Shown here one piece after another: positions 21,481 through 34,374 of a stretch of 64,000 nucleotides of DNA; the stretch's first letter is position 1; each line of letters starts with the position of its first letter. The stretch comes from Dermanyssus gallinae. Lineage: Eukaryota > Arthropoda > Arachnida > Mesostigmata > Dermanyssidae. Position numbers and translations under genes: made by a program. Below the pieces are notes generated by a model that was given only the letters and a program-made list of their open reading frames with translations, was not told where the DNA came from and did no database searches. The stretch lies in the NCBI GenBank assembly GCA_003439945.1, contig QVRM01005655.1, positions 62,001-126,000 on the forward strand, read 5' to 3'.

Positions 21481-22875
21481 GGATGATTAGGATCGAGGGG
21501 CCAATATTAATGTTGTAGAGACATTTCCAGCCGAAGCCCACTGACAAAACAGTGCGCACTTGTACACGCTCAACTTACACACGGAACCTTCAACGACACA
21601 CACCAGCGAAAATCTATAAACTACATTTATTTTAACGCCATGTCTATTACCACGAATTCTGCGTGCGACTCATTAAATCATCTTTCATCTGAGTACAGCG
21701 TTGACCTAGTGTGCATTACCGAGACATGGGCTACCGGCGACAAAATCCCATCAGCCGGGCTGTTGCTGGGCGGTCGGTATACCGTCTTTCGTAAAGACCG
21801 CAACAGTCGCGGTGGTGGTGTGTGCATTCTCGCTACTTCCGAAGTAGCTCACGATTGGGCCTTGGCCCAAAATTGCAACATTCCTCTGCATGTTGTTTAC
21901 GTTGATTTTTCACGTGCATTCGATTGCGTAGACCATCATCTGCTCCTGACAATGATGTATCGGCCCCAGAACTATAAACTGGTGTAGAGCATACCTGAAA
22001 GACCGTACATTTGTCGTCAAAGTTGAGGACAGCTATTCCGCCGTTGGCAGGTGTGTACCTGGTGTTCCGCAGGGCTCATGTTTAGGTCCCCTAATGTATA
22101 AAATATTTGTACAGGATATCGGGTTTATGCTTCTAGATATTGGCGTTACATATAAGCTGTATGCAGACGATCTTAAAATCTATGTAGAGGCAAAAAATCA
22201 CAACAGCATTGCTATTCTACAGAAAGCGATTGATACTGTATCCTCATGGGCAGAGGAAAACCGAATGCAAATATCTACTTCCAAGTCTGCCGTTCTCAAG
22301 ACAATGCTAGATATTATTCAGTATATGCTAAATGGCCAACTCATTCTTCAAGTCTCACTCTACAAAGACCTTGGGGTAATTTTCGACCGCCACATGAAGT
22401 TTAGACCTCACATGGCCGAGGTTGTCAAAGCCGCGTTTCGAATATGTAATCTCATAATGCGGTCCTTCATTATACAGGATCATAATGTGTACTTAGAGCT
22501 GTATCAAACCTTAGTGGTACCAAAGTCGCCGTATTGCTGTCGCGTATGGATGCCATTCTATAAAAAAAGATATTGACTTTTTGCAGAGCGTGCAGAATAA
22601 ATTTGTGAAATGAGTTGCTCGTCGATGTTGTCTGCCACGCGAGCGTATCACATTGTCTAGTGCTAGCGAATACCAATTTCACGCCGATTACCGCAACAGC
22701 TAGCGCGCCAGAATCTCATTACAATATTTTTGTTCTAATATCAAATAATATCCGGAACGGCGTCTTCATCCACCCTAACGAGGTTGCTCGTGTGAACGTT
22801 GTGAACAACTCATTTGCCTGGAGGATTGCACGTCGTTTACAGATTCGAAACGACTTTGCTTCTATTTTAATACCT
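21481..22875 (+). pseudogene. LINE family C ORF2, internally deleted (copy 3, 5' part)
   Basis: Nearly base-for-base identical to 13187-14581. The visible difference in the coding part is IST for IPT in the thumb. It carries the same 11-bp deletion and the same inserted retroelement at its 3' end. Confidence 0.8.
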
Positions 22876-24311
22876 TTTTTTTTATTATAATTTAGAAGAA
22901 TATATATTATGCTTCACGGCGTTGCTGCTCGTCGACCTAGTTGCTCCTTCTGCGCGCCGTAGCCGCTCTATCGCTCATGCCCGTGAGGAAGTCCTGCCCG
23001 CCCCCTGGCGCGAAGGTCCGGGTCCATCCAGTCTCTCACAGTTCCGAGCACTGAGGTCGCGTTACATCTTTGGATCTCCAGGGACAGTCGCTGGGAGAAG
23101 AAGGCGTGCGCCCTCTTGTCCATCGTCGCCTGCCGTAACGCGTCGCCAACCCGAGAGATCAATGTTACCGTGAGGGGCCCAGGGCCACCCCTCGTCTCGA
23201 ACGCGAATGGCGAAAAGTGGTGCGCTTGACTTAGGTCCGCATACTTTCTTATCTTTGAGATCTCAGCTCGCGAAACGGCAGTCCCCGGGCGGGACGTGCC
23301 GGGACCGACAAGGGAAGGGGTCAGAGAGTCGGTCACCGTCGCATCCCACACCAGGGAACGACCCTTATAGAAGGGTATCAAAGTCATGCCGTCGGGGCGC
23401 TTACCGTCGTCTCTTGAAAGCCCAGGTGGTTTCAGGACGCAGGAAATCCCCGCCCTCCGCAGCGATCTTGCAAGCATTTCATTGAGGGCAGTGTGTCTTG
23501 GGCGCCGGCCCGCTGCGTGAGCGCAAGACAGGCCGTGTCTGGCGAGTCGCCCGACGGGCTAGCCACAAGAGCATCTGTGTGGCTCAACTAAATCAGCCCC
23601 CAATCTCAGGCCAACGCATATCCGGGTGGATTGGTCACCAAGGCGGGTACCCAGTGAGCCAGCGGGTAGTGCATGCAACCAGTCGTTTGCTCCTGGGCGA
23701 GCGTCAGCTAGAAGGCGTGCCTTGTCCTGGTCATACCTGCATTCTTCAAGCAGCGAACTAAGCGAAGCTTCGAGGGCCTTCTCGTCCCAGGCCCTCTGGC
23801 AGGATAGTCGATCGGGACCAGGCGATGAAGCTTGAAGGCCAGTCGCTATATCGTCACGAGCCGCCTCGAACATTGCCTGAGCCGCCGGCGGGAGCAGGCG
23901 CTGGACATTTTCCGACGTAGCATGCATTGAGGCAGCCACGGCCGGGCCCGCCAAAATCGAGCCGAGGGGAGACCAAGGCCGCCCATGGACGTGGGGAGGG
24001 CCGCCTGGCGCACCTCTTGTGGTCGTAAGTTTAGACTCAGCACCGTCTGTAGGGCCTCCACCACCTGGTCGTCGAATGGTTGGAGAAAAAGGTTCAAATC
24101 GCCTGAGCAGTCTATGCACCGTAAAATATGTACGATGCGGCACGCGGAGAACGACGAGCGAAGCAGGTAGAGCCCCTGGTGGGCTCCAACAAGCGGAAGA
24201 CGTTCCTGCATCGCCCACAATCTGTTCATCAAGGGGTCGGGTTGTCCCGGCAACGCAGAGGGCAGAACCGGTGCGCCAAGAAGGTTTATTTCGTGGTCAG
24301 CCACGACTCTA
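22876..24311 (-). mobile_element. LINE family B 3' fragment inserted in unit 3
   Basis: Same insertion, same site and same target duplications (22864-22875 and 24312-24323) as in unit 2, so it was copied by the segmental duplication. Loss of one A in a run near 23955 shifts the frame and splits the frame that is continuous in unit 2. The C-terminal module with RPDG and VWDAT is intact at 23477-22968. Confidence 0.8.
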
Positions 24312-26485
24312 ATTTTATTACCTCCTTTTCAATAAAGGTGATATGAAATGAAATGAAAAAATCTGTCGGTCTCAGTCGGAATAGCCGGCTGAGGCAAGAC
24401 GGAAAACACTCACCCCGTGAACACGTGGTTATATCTTCGTTTGGGATGTTATGGTGTCATGCACACTGGCCAGAAGTTACGTCCAGAACACGAGTTCCCA
24501 TTACAATTATTCAATTAGATTATATATGCTTTAGTTACACAAAGATCTACACCTACTACACACATCTGTCCTTCTAACCAATCACCCACAATATCAGTCA
24601 TGACAAGTAAAGTGACATGTGCCATACGGTGCCGTGATCACCTGTCGAGCTTTACTTAGCGAGCTCAGTTAACAGGGGCTGTAAGCATTCATCTACTGCC
24701 GGCATTTCAAGCAGTCGCCTTTTATCAGACCAATCAATATCACGAGTTTTATTTGTGTACGGATTGGCGTTTGTAGAACGCCATGAAGGCTTTGAAACAT
24801 TTAAATATAAAAAAAAATAGCAAACGCGTTGTATCTGCAATTCGTATTAATTTCACTTGAGCTTAAGCCAAATAGCTAAAGCCATCTCCTGATGATGTGA
24901 AGGCTTTTGTCATCGCGTTTTTGAAAATTCTCAGGTGGCACTCATTTGTATACGTTATGATGCTTAACACCATGTTTCGAGTCATTGGTGGTGCGGAATT
25001 CTTAGTTTTCAGGGGTTTCCAATTTTCAGTAGCAGGCACTCGATAGACCGTCGGCTGTTGACTACTCACAAGAGAGATGCAAATCGGTCGGCTGCGCAGA
25101 TGGCTGTGCTTCTGGTGGCTCGGTGGTATTGGCAAGAAAAAGTAAACATATCCTCCTCATCAAGCTGTTGTATGTAGTCTGGTTGCATCCTGCCGATTGT
25201 ACCAGCCCACTGTATTTTTCCTATCAATTTAGTTTCTCTGTGGTGAAGGCCTGATAATTAGAATATAGTTTTGTGTGGGCACGATCATGATTAGAACGAA
25301 ATGCATTAATTATTACTGCCGATTTAGATCATTTGTGTGTGTTTTATCCTGACGTTAAAATCACTCACTTCTTTGACTCCAAAGCTGAACCGGCCTGTCT
25401 CGCTGAGTTCAATGAACTAGCTGATTACCATATTTGTAAATACATCTAACGCCCATTTCTGCTATCATAAACTTCCTTACCAGACTCCTGGTAAGGAGTC
25501 CAAAATCAGGTCTCACCAAATAAGCGCTGGAAGCGTCGAATTGTCACTACCTTCCAAAAAAATCTAGAGACTCGGTCCTTAGAAAACTCATCAAATATTA
25601 ACGAATCTAACAGCGCGACGCCGAAGGCCCTTTATAAATGACAATATACGTCTTACTCGTAGATATGTATACATTAAGCTATTACCCGGTGCTCCGTGGG
25701 CAAGTATTGCGTGATGCAACAACTACCACGTATCTGACGTATTTATTTGGTATAAGATGCTCGTATTATAGTGCAATTTTTTTAATATGGCCATACGCAA
25801 TCGGTATGCCTCGATGCACTGCGTTAAACGACTACGCCGTGGAACAATGACGATCTAAAGAAAACGCAGAACACAAGAAATTCGGCCATAATAATTCATC
25901 ACGCTGAAACTAGTTCCCAAGTTCGAGTCTCGTACCTCCCTTTAAGTAATTCGTAATAAGTTCGTTGCCACTGAATGAGGACTGCTCGAGAAACGCCCCA
26001 CAAAATGAGTTGTTTAACGATTGTCAAAATTTGGATAGGAGTATAAGAATATTTAACAGTCTAATATCACAATATATATCTCAGCAATTTATGATTTGTA
26101 CGGGCAGAACCTCTAGTTTGCTTCAGGAAGGAGTTTTACATGTGGTTTAACTGTTCAAGGTTCTTGCAGAGAAATTGTCCCATATAGTGTCGACTCCGTG
26201 AGCGGCCACAATTTAGTTACTAGGAGCCAATTTAGGGTCAAACCGCGGCGGGCAGGGACAGACAGTGCTAATTTTTAATGGCGATATTTCATAGTTTCGT
26301 TGTGATCTTAGACAAAAAGTTTCTCAAAACAGAATTTACTGTCTAGAAGTGTCAACTCATCGCAGTTGTGACTATTCTAAAATCGCTAGAACCTCCTTCT
26401 GAATCAATGGTCGCGTGGGTTGAAAATGTTTAAAGTCTTCTCCTTTTTACACGTATAGCACGTAACTATGTAGACTTGTGTGAGC
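24312..26485. other. LINE C 3' tail and noncoding block, unit 3
   Basis: The AATAAA and TGAAA-repeat tail ends at about 24360. It is followed by the noncoding block that matches 16066-18190 almost perfectly. Confidence 0.5.
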
Positions 26486-29400
26486 CTAAATTGGTGAGCA
26501 TTTTACAAAGAATTTTAAATACACTACCCAGCACAATTTGACGATCACTTTACCAATCCCTGTACATATAGCCACAAGGATACCCCAAGCGTAGATAGTA
26601 ATCGCTGCCTGCATCGAGCGCAAATCTAGAGACTCTTGCCGTTCCTGTTGAAGCATCTTGCTTTCATTGTATTGCCGACGCATGTTCTCCATCTGTCTGG
26701 GAACATACTCTCGAAGAACTGTAACCAAAGCTGATTCCCAGTCATCAATACCCAACTGCCGGCCGAAGCTTCTCTTTCTCCAAAACAGCGTTTCAATCCG
26801 ATCGTTGCCGACACGTTGACCGTCGTGAACGCTGAGCTGAACCCAGCCAAACAGTCCGTGTTCGAGCACGCGCCGTTGCAGCCACGGAATGCGTCGACGC
26901 GAGCAGAGCTGCACCACATTCGACTGCACTGTTAGCTCTTCGACGAGCAGATTAGCCTGCCTGTAGAACATTGCCAGGATAGTCATCACATTGGTGGGTC
27001 CACATATTGCCTGCCATGTTGACAGAAGAAAGTCGACTGTTTCGGGCAGCAGCCCGCCTGCCTGCGTGCCGAATTGCAGTGGCTGCGAGCACTTCTGCGA
27101 CACGGGCATGGCCTGCATTGCGGGTCAAGACCGCTTCCCAACGCGCACATTGGTGATGCGGACGTAATTCTTATCGAGCCTGTGCGCACTGCGTTGACCA
27201 GCATATCCTCGGCGAGCCTCATGTGGCAGGCGACGACGGTGCAGTTCGAGGGCGTAATTCTCGAGTCGCCCGCAAATGATACAACCTCGCCCTGAAGAAT
27301 GTTGACGGGTAGCTGTAGATACATCATGGTGACGGCGACCACCATCAGCATGTAGAATCGACGCTCACGCTGAGTGCACTCGAAGTGCATGACGAAGTAC
27401 AGCCACAAACTAAATAAGTAGTCCAGTTTCTCGCACAACGAGGTGCGGCGACGGGTTGCTGTCCACACGAGCGACAGCAAAACAACTGGCAAAATAGCCG
27501 CGAGCAGCAGCTTAAGGCTCGACTGCGTCATCGCGAGGTCGGCCATGACGGGTCGACGGTAGACTTGAACCACAGCGGGACGAAACGCCGAAACCTCGAA
27601 CGAAGTCAGATAGTCGGTCACCTGGGAGCAGCTCGTATACCAAAATACAAATCATTAATCAACGAATAACAAATGTATATGATAAACCTTTTGCTTTGCT
27701 TCAGCATAGCTTATTAGTGTCTCGCAGTTGTCACACAAGAGAGGGGCGCAGGACATAATCCGCGTGCCAGCTTAAAACAGCAAGCTAGATACGGATGCAA
27801 TTTTCCTTAGCCGATGCAAGTATGTTCTACTCTCTATTAAAAACTGGTTCTATACTCATGTTGAAACGTATCTTCTACTTACTTATTCACTGACAGTTTC
27901 ATAGTTAGACTTGCCAAGCCGCTCACGGTAGTATAGGAGACTGTAGAAGGCTGTAAACATTTTGGCAATTAATGGATGACAAATCCCACTAACATGCATG
28001 GGTGTGAAGTTTGGCAATTATATAGAATCAACCAGTGTATGGAACTTAGCGTACTCGTATATCAACGGGCATGCATACATATGTACAACATCTGTTCATG
28101 GAAGGGAAGCGTCTTTATTTATATATTTATAAGCTGCCAAAAAGTATGGTTGATTTGACGTCAGCTTATTTCTTGAAAGTAAGACAAACTGCACTACTGT
28201 ATATGAGCGCGTAAAACAGAATCTAAGCAAATGGGGAGCTACAGAGCACATATCCTAGAGATGTCCCAGACCCCGCCTCCAGTGGCAGGAGTCACTCCGT
28301 GCATATACAAGACGAATGACTGTCATGCACATGTTTAGCGGCGTGTGCATTTGTTGTCTGGTTGGACTAATCGTGTATCGGTTGAACTGGGACATGTTGG
28401 CACACTGAAAGAACCTCAGGTTAACGGATCTAGCAGGTGGTGAGCAAGCATTAAGAACCACCAGATGAGTTAAAGAGGGAGCAAGTAAATGTTGCAAATG
28501 TCGAAATAAACTAAGTGAGGGCATTCCAAAGCGCCTATGTACAACAGCTCTAGCAGCCGCTCTAGCTCGAGCAATAGACAATAAATGCACACAAACGACG
28601 GTGCTAAACAAACGACGCGCACCCTGAGAGACGAGCAATCTTCCAGGTGGACGACGCGTTCCGAATCACGCTTGAGTGACACCGCGCTTTGCGTAACATA
28701 CAACATCGGGGTCGACTTGCGCTCAACCGGAGCGAATATTTGTTGTACGGACCGGTCATCCAAGGCCGCCACGGCAGCCGTGCTAGAAAATGTTGGACTT
28801 CCCCGCAGCGTACTCGTACTGAGGACAACCTTTCTGTGTAGCACAACTTTCCCGCTCTGAACCAGTGTCAATTGCTCCCACCTATTTTTATGGTACTCGC
28901 TAAGCGGCTTGCCGATCAGCAGCAGAATGACATGACTGTAACACTCAACAAAATGTTCCCCATGCCGAATAAAACGACTTAAACTGTCGTTTACGATGTG
29001 TTCCACCACCGCAGAACGTGTCTTATAAAGAAACTTGTTAGGTGTCTCAATTGCTACCCGTTTCGACTCAATCACCCTTGCAAAACCGCCTGCAAAAATA
29101 TTTGCACTGATTGGTCTGGCCATCAGAAGAACTCGCCGATTCCAGTTAAAGCTGTCGACAGTCCGGACGACGTCTTGACAGTAAGCGTGGCCGCAACTTG
29201 ACGACGTGAGGTTGACGTCAATAAACACATTAATCTCTGTCGAATTTTCTCTGTCGCACGTTACGACGATCTCGCGCTGGTACGGAGCGAAGATCTGCGT
29301 GGGACGGGTATTACGCAGAAAGGTCACCCGTCCATGATCTCCAAACATAGCCACTAAATTACTGTCGAGCCAAGGACAGCCCGATAGGGCTAAAGAATAG

Positions 29401-29672
29401 TGGTACTCCGCCTGATTGTTCAGCAATTTCGCCAAAACCGATATCATGACGCCGCCGTAGATAGGTGTCTCAACATCGTGATAAACAGGAGCACCAATCG
29501 ACACAGTCGCTGATAAAGCTAACACAGTAAGCGTGGCTGTCAAAGATCTTACTACACGTGTATATGCCACGGCTGCATTCACTTTGCTGGAGGCCATCCT
29601 GCACGCGCCGGTCTCGATAGCTACTTCTACAGGAAAAAGCCTTCGCAAGAAGCGGCAGAAACTGACATACAC
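26486..29672 (-). pseudogene. Divergent ionotropic-receptor-like gene, copy 3 (1-nt deletion)
   Basis: Exon A (29672-28623) is full length, with 350 codons as in copy 1. Exon B (27621-26486) has lost one T in the run at about 27165 (GTAATTCTTATCG against GTAATTTCTTATCG). The frame changes after AVRTGSIR, runs past the shared TGA (27127-27125) in the wrong frame, and ends at 26986. The correct frame resumes after the TGA at 27118. Unless the base is a sequencing error this copy cannot make the last soluble domain and membrane segment. Confidence 0.6.
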
Positions 29673-29970
29673 GTACTTTGGTACGCCTTCCCAGTGGACA
29701 CCTGTTTTAAGTGACTTAAAAACAGGTTTTAGCTTTAGCGTTTATTACTCGGTAGGAGAGGTACAAGTGATACTGGGGAAAATGTTGTCCTCCCTGTGGG
29801 ATAATGAAAAAATCATCAAGGCCAGATATATTATTCATCACATTTCATGTTAGCGTCGTGTGCATATCTAATCCGTGCATATACACGGTGTAGTTTAGAG
29901 CAGATACATAGTGAGGTTGTAGAAATCGGTAGAATAAGCTTTTTTCTAGTGGAATGTTTTGATTCGGAAT

Positions 29971-30073
29971 GACAATGGTGAAATTACTATTTTGTTGTTC
30001 TACTGATGTGGTAGGCCTGATATCGCTTCGCAAAATGTGCGATTTCAAGAGAACGAGTTGTTCAACTGAGAAC

Positions 30074-30156
<83 letters not shown>

Positions 30157-30990
30157 GCCTTGTAGTCTTGGACTGAATATCGCCAAGTGTCTGATGCTGA
30201 GATTACTCCCTTGGGGTTGCATGGACGGTGTGTAGCATGGGGTGGCTTGGCTCCCTCTATCTAGACTCTCTCTGTCTCTCTATCATGATGACAGAGTAAG
30301 GAAACGTAAATACGTAGACCTTGAGGACGGCTATCCTATTTTGTGCCAATACCTTGAAAATACGCGGAGTTGTCAGCGAAGGAACGACGATGTTTATTCA
30401 GAACCCGGCGAGCAGAATCTCTGCCTAGAAATTCTGCACAAACGAGATTCTAGAATACAACTATTGTCCTTCGCAGTGTGCAGAAGACATGACGCGTCCA
30501 GTACTTGGCGTCGTCATATCACATTCATATCAGAGTAATAAAAATGTATTTAATTTCTATTATCTCTGACATATCGTGAAAACAAAGAGAACCGGCTGTC
30601 GTTGAATTTAGTCTTATTCTGATGGAAATTCTCGTTGTGTGTCGTTAGCGTGGTGCTTGAGCGCTGTCGCTTATGAACTGAGCGAATATGATATCAGTGT
30701 ATAGGCATTATTGTCTTGCAATTTTGTGCTTGCGTTGTCGTATGCTCTCGTAGCTCGCTGGCGGTGTGTCACCGCTGTGTCAAAGTAGGCCGATCAAGGC
30801 GTGTACAAAATTCCGTGCTAGACCATGATCAGGGACTGGGCACCTAAGCCCGAGTTATTTTTATTGTGAAGCGATGCATATGTTGTCCTAAATGGCTTCT
30901 GCCTTCACACGGGACACATTTTCGTCGTCCGCTGTGGATGTTGGTTTCACGTGGTTCATCGAACGAATTAAAATGGGCGTTTGCCTAAAT
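29971..30990. other. Flank of the array, homologous to 44095-45640
   Basis: No gene was recognised. It contains a long AT microsatellite (listed) and, just after it, the right arm of a palindromic element whose complete form is at 44674-44883. The whole stretch aligns loosely with the flank of the old receptor copy. Confidence 0.5.
30077..30152. repeat. AT dinucleotide microsatellite
   Basis: About 38 uninterrupted AT units. Reading frames through it give an artefactual Ile-Tyr repeat. Confidence 0.95.
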
Positions 30991-31160
30991 GTGTTAGTAA
31001 GCGTGGTAGCATGCGTCTGCGCCTTGCGACCGGAGGAGACACATAGGTGCGCGGGTTTGAGCCCACAATTGTGCACAATTGTTTTTATGGGGTTCCGTCT
31101 ATGAAGCAATGCGAAAAGCAGTCCCATGGACGTTAAACCTTTGCTGAGGGTCAGCCCCGA
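30990..31160 (+). repeat. tRNA-derived SINE, family 2
   Basis: Recognised by GTCTGCGCCTTGCGACCGG, GTGCGCGGGTTTGAGCCC (B box) and the tail GGACGTTAAACCTTTGCTGAGGGTCAGCCCC. The same order occurs at 57057-57235 (plus) and 43580-43747 (minus). The 5' end is degenerate. Confidence 0.75.
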
Positions 31161-32275
31161 AAGAATTATTAGACTCCTACGTCGGGCAAAAACACCAGTT
31201 TCACAAATTGTAGTAAGTTCACTCTCACTCCGAAACAAAACTTCTCAGAGACCATGTTACGTTAGAAAAAATGTTTGCTTTAACGAGCTCTACGAATCTA
31301 TCGCTTGGGGGGAGATCCTGTATTGCACTAGCAATCGTGTTTTTGTAGACCATTTATTCATGTAAAACAAAAAGGTGCGTGCATATTTAAAAGGCGCCAC
31401 AGGGTATGGCTGGCTACACGAGCCGTGTAAGTGCGTGCAAGATTAGTAGTTGTCGTGAAGGCTGGATCTGCTGACTTCAACATGAAAAGAAAGGTGCACC
31501 GCACGATAGTAGATGAATCGAGAAATTTTCAAGCAAATACGATATGTTGATAAGTGACATTTGTTGTTGATTGCGGTAGTGACGAGAAAAACTCGTCAGA
31601 TTCTACGCTCTATATCATACACATACAACGTTTAAACGCACCGAAAAAATGTACTCATTGAGTGCACCTTAATCTATCGATGTTAGACAACAATGTCCCG
31701 ACACAGTGGCTCTGTGGAGGCAACTTGACGTGGCGTAGAAAAGACCTTTCCCTCTGTCGTGCATTACGATAACTTGAGCAGCGACGACCATGTAACTTTT
31801 TTCTTGTCTGCGACCTTTGCACAGGGTGTTCAGATGACGAGCGTGCCTAACGCAGCTCGATGGCGGTAAAGAGTAGCCATGTTTCTCTTGAATGGGTAGC
31901 AATGTAACTTGGGCCTAAACTAAAACGCCACTATAGACAGGAGTAAAAAAATAGCAAGATACATCAATGAGCTAAGTATCAGCTTGACTCGCACACTGGG
32001 AATATCCGACATGATAACAACATTGCATTGTTCTGCGCTCACATACAAATAGTCCTCGGTTCAGTGAATCTTTATGGCACGGCCGTGGCCATTGTTTTTC
32101 GATATTGTCAGGGCGGAGTTTCAAACAATATCAGAGCTTCCTCGTTCTATTGCTGTAGTAAACCTTTTTATCTAGGCCATTCTCTGCTTATATCTAGGCT
32201 TTCATCGGCAGATAAAGTGATAGCAGGACAGTGCTCAACTAGATTCACGATCAGGGTAGTCGAACAAAATTATAC
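31161..32275. other. Region without recognisable gene
   Basis: Several short frames, for example 31669-31902 on the minus strand, show no motif. Nothing is supported as coding. Confidence 0.4.
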
Positions 32276-32279
32276 CTGA

Positions 32280-32362
32280 ATAGGAGTCGATCCTACGAAT
32301 GGCAACGCCCCCGTTTCTTAGAACGGTGCGTTAGTCGCTCAAGCCACCACTGCTAAGACTCA
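32280..32362 (-). repeat. tRNA-like SINE head, family 3 (fragment)
   Basis: On the minus strand it reads GCAGTGGTGGCTTGAGCGAC, then CTAACGCACCGTTC and GGGGCGTTGCCATTCG. This is the same order as at 62200-62300, where the B box is complete. The B-box end is poorly preserved here. Confidence 0.55.
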
Positions 32363-32499
32363 TCGTGACGACGGCGTAATAATAATACTAGAGAACGTAC
32401 AGAGTACAAATTTTGCGGACAAGCCAAAAAATGGTTTCCTTACACGATTGCTTGCATAGTTATTACGGTCTTCTCTTCATGCGTCATCATCATGATACA

Positions 32500-33110
32500 T
32501 GATAATCTAGTAGCTCGGCATGTCGGTTTGAATTTAGAAATGCTGTTGTGGTACTGTACGCGGACGACGCCGTGGTCGTCCGTCGCGACTTCGGAGCTAT
32601 CCGCAGAGTCGCTGGCACGGTGGAAGTATATCTTCACAACAAGGGCCTCTAAATCAAGTAACGGAAAACAAATAAAGTTTCGGCGTGGAGTCGACTGGCA
32701 CTCAGCGATAAAATTGTCTGCGAGGTCAAACGTTAATATTCTTAGACTCCTTTCTATACTTAGGCCTCAAGGCCTCACACAGCATTTCAGTGACAATTGC
32801 CGGTGTCGGCAGACTGCATGTTGCTGTGTGAATTTTTGAGCTAAATGTTGCGCCTATGGTGAGTTACAGAGTCTTGGTAGAGTTGAAACACATCTCTCGG
32901 CGGCAACTTTCGTTCAGCAGCACATATTTGCCGGAACGGGAAAGGTTGCCGACGCCTCGGCCGAGATCGGGCATCTTCATACTTATATCTCTTAGTACCT
33001 TAACGATAGGCGAAAGACTGATTACAAGTTTCGTTAAGAATGGCAAGTTGCACAAACGTGGTAATGCGACGATTGAAGCGGCTGGCCACCGCGGTGAATG
33101 GGAAAGAGAT
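32500..33110 (+). pseudogene. LINE reverse transcriptase palm and thumb remnant
   Basis: A plus-strand frame near 32540-32650 reads AVVVLYADDAVVVRRDFG and continues with GTVEVYLHNKGL. This is the YADD catalytic box and following helix of a LINE reverse transcriptase. Downstream frames resemble the thumb (VKRYFLDSFLYLGLKA). A decayed copy of the same piece lies at 46570-46830, where the YADD itself is lost. Frameshifts and stops make it non-functional. Confidence 0.65.
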
Positions 33111-33670
33111 TTTCGATGAAATTTTACTTCTCGTCAGTTGAAACGCAAGCGGGAAAACACGCTCGCGTTTTAAACTGACGATTCATTAATCGACGGCAAT
33201 TCGAACGCGGCAAACAGATCAGCTACAAAATCTCCCGCGGAGGATTACCCTGAGAGCATCGTTCTGGATGATTTGAGCCCGACAAGATATTTTTGTATGG
33301 CATCCTCCCCCCTAAACGCGATGAACATGTCATCATTTCGGCAACAGCAACATCTAAGAAAGAGACCTTTACCTAGAACCAATCTGTCGTAGTCTTCTCA
33401 GCACCGTAATGATAGAATAAAACTTTGGCGCTAGAGGTAGCTAGTTGACACCGCCATTTCGAAGACTCATGCAGATTTGGGCTCAATATAGATAATAGAT
33501 CTTCCCAAGGTCTCTAGCTGAACCCCTGGGCTGATTTTCTGAGTTCGTCAGTTCCTGCGTTAATATGAATTGCTGCGAAACTACTGGAAGTAGAGGGAAT
33601 AGTAAATCAAGTTTAACAATCTCCAGTGTTATGAGGATTATTAGCAATAATATTAGATTTGCCCATACGT
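33111..33670. other. Region without recognisable gene
   Basis: No supported frame. An inverted match at about 33131-33180 (TCAGTTGAAACGCAAGCG against CGCTCGCGTTTTAAACTGA) could form a short hairpin. Confidence 0.4.
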
Positions 33671-33672
33671 AT

Positions 33673-34262
33673 CTAGTGATTGTTTGGATTCCGTGCTGAT
33701 ATAAGTATAGCAGCCATAAACGGGCCTAGTGTATTCATAAGACCTTGTAAACATTCTGCCGCCTCAGAGCAAACTGCCTTAATAATAATCAGTGCAGAAG
33801 AGCTCGTCCGGCCCATTTTTAGCATTTCTTTCTTCCCGGAAATCACCCTAGCGTCTTTTAGAGCTGATAGTACCCCATATTCTGTGAAGCCACGGTCACC
33901 GTTCGTGATCCTGGTCCAGTTTTGTGCTAGTGATCTATGCACTAAGTGATCACCGGAATGCCGAAAGAACTAGTAAACTTTATTACCTTCTTCGCATCGT
34001 CCAGCCTGTCTGTTTATACATCAACTGCTCCAAATTTAGATTCAGTTCGGGAGTGGGGGTGCAGAAGGCCCCTAAAACAGTCCACTAGTCAGTATTGCTA
34101 TACCATCAGCTGTTTTCCCCATTTTGTGTGCCATTCAAGCACTTTGCGAAGAACCTCTAGAACTTCGTGTGACTTTCACTTTGTAGTTTTTATCACCGTG
34201 GTTCTGATAAGCACCAGAGACCAACCTTCTTTATTCAGTTTCATTACTAACTTCTGCGGTTA
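33673..34262 (-). pseudogene. Unrecognised protein-coding remnant, copy A
   Basis: Minus-strand frames joined by a few stops and shifts give a coherent sequence of about 190 residues. A segment beginning KLVMKLNKEGWSLVL is followed by VLEWHTKWGKQL, FGAVDV, DDAKKVIKF, FGIPVI, GFTEYGVLSALKDARVISGK and AVCSEAAECLQGLMNTLG. The frame 33942-33673 is open. The second copy at 46850-47340 keeps the same order (VLEWHTKWREQL, SEFGITDVW, KKIMVSTGPLGIPVI, TEYG). No family is recognised. A retroelement ORF1 or an endogenised viral structural gene are both possible; neither is shown. Confidence 0.4.
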
Positions 34263-34374
34263 AGTCTTGGACCATACCGCTATTGGCAACTAAACTTCCT
34301 GATGATTCCTGCGTTCCGATTGTTACCACTGGCTTTTTTTTAGCCGTTCCACTCGTTTACTTTTTTTCGTAAGT

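Larger units (their letters stand above)
21481..29970. repeat. Tandem segmental duplication, unit 3
   Basis: The third direct unit lies about 8294 bp from unit 2. It ends after GATTCGGAAT at about 29970, where the sequence runs on into unduplicated flank (GACAATGGTGAAATT) instead of into another LINE. The corresponding flank of the old copy at about 44095 continues in the same way, so this end is the ancestral arrangement. The last 500 bp have several private substitutions against units 1 and 2. Confidence 0.9.

Noticed and set aside
26986..27621. 211-codon frame as a longer, intact receptor C-terminal exon in copy 3
   Set aside because: It is produced by a 1-nt deletion that shifts the frame past the TGA; residues after AVRTGSIR match nothing in the other copies.
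30077..30152. Overlapping frames with long Ile-Tyr repeats on both strands
   Set aside because: They are translations of an AT microsatellite.
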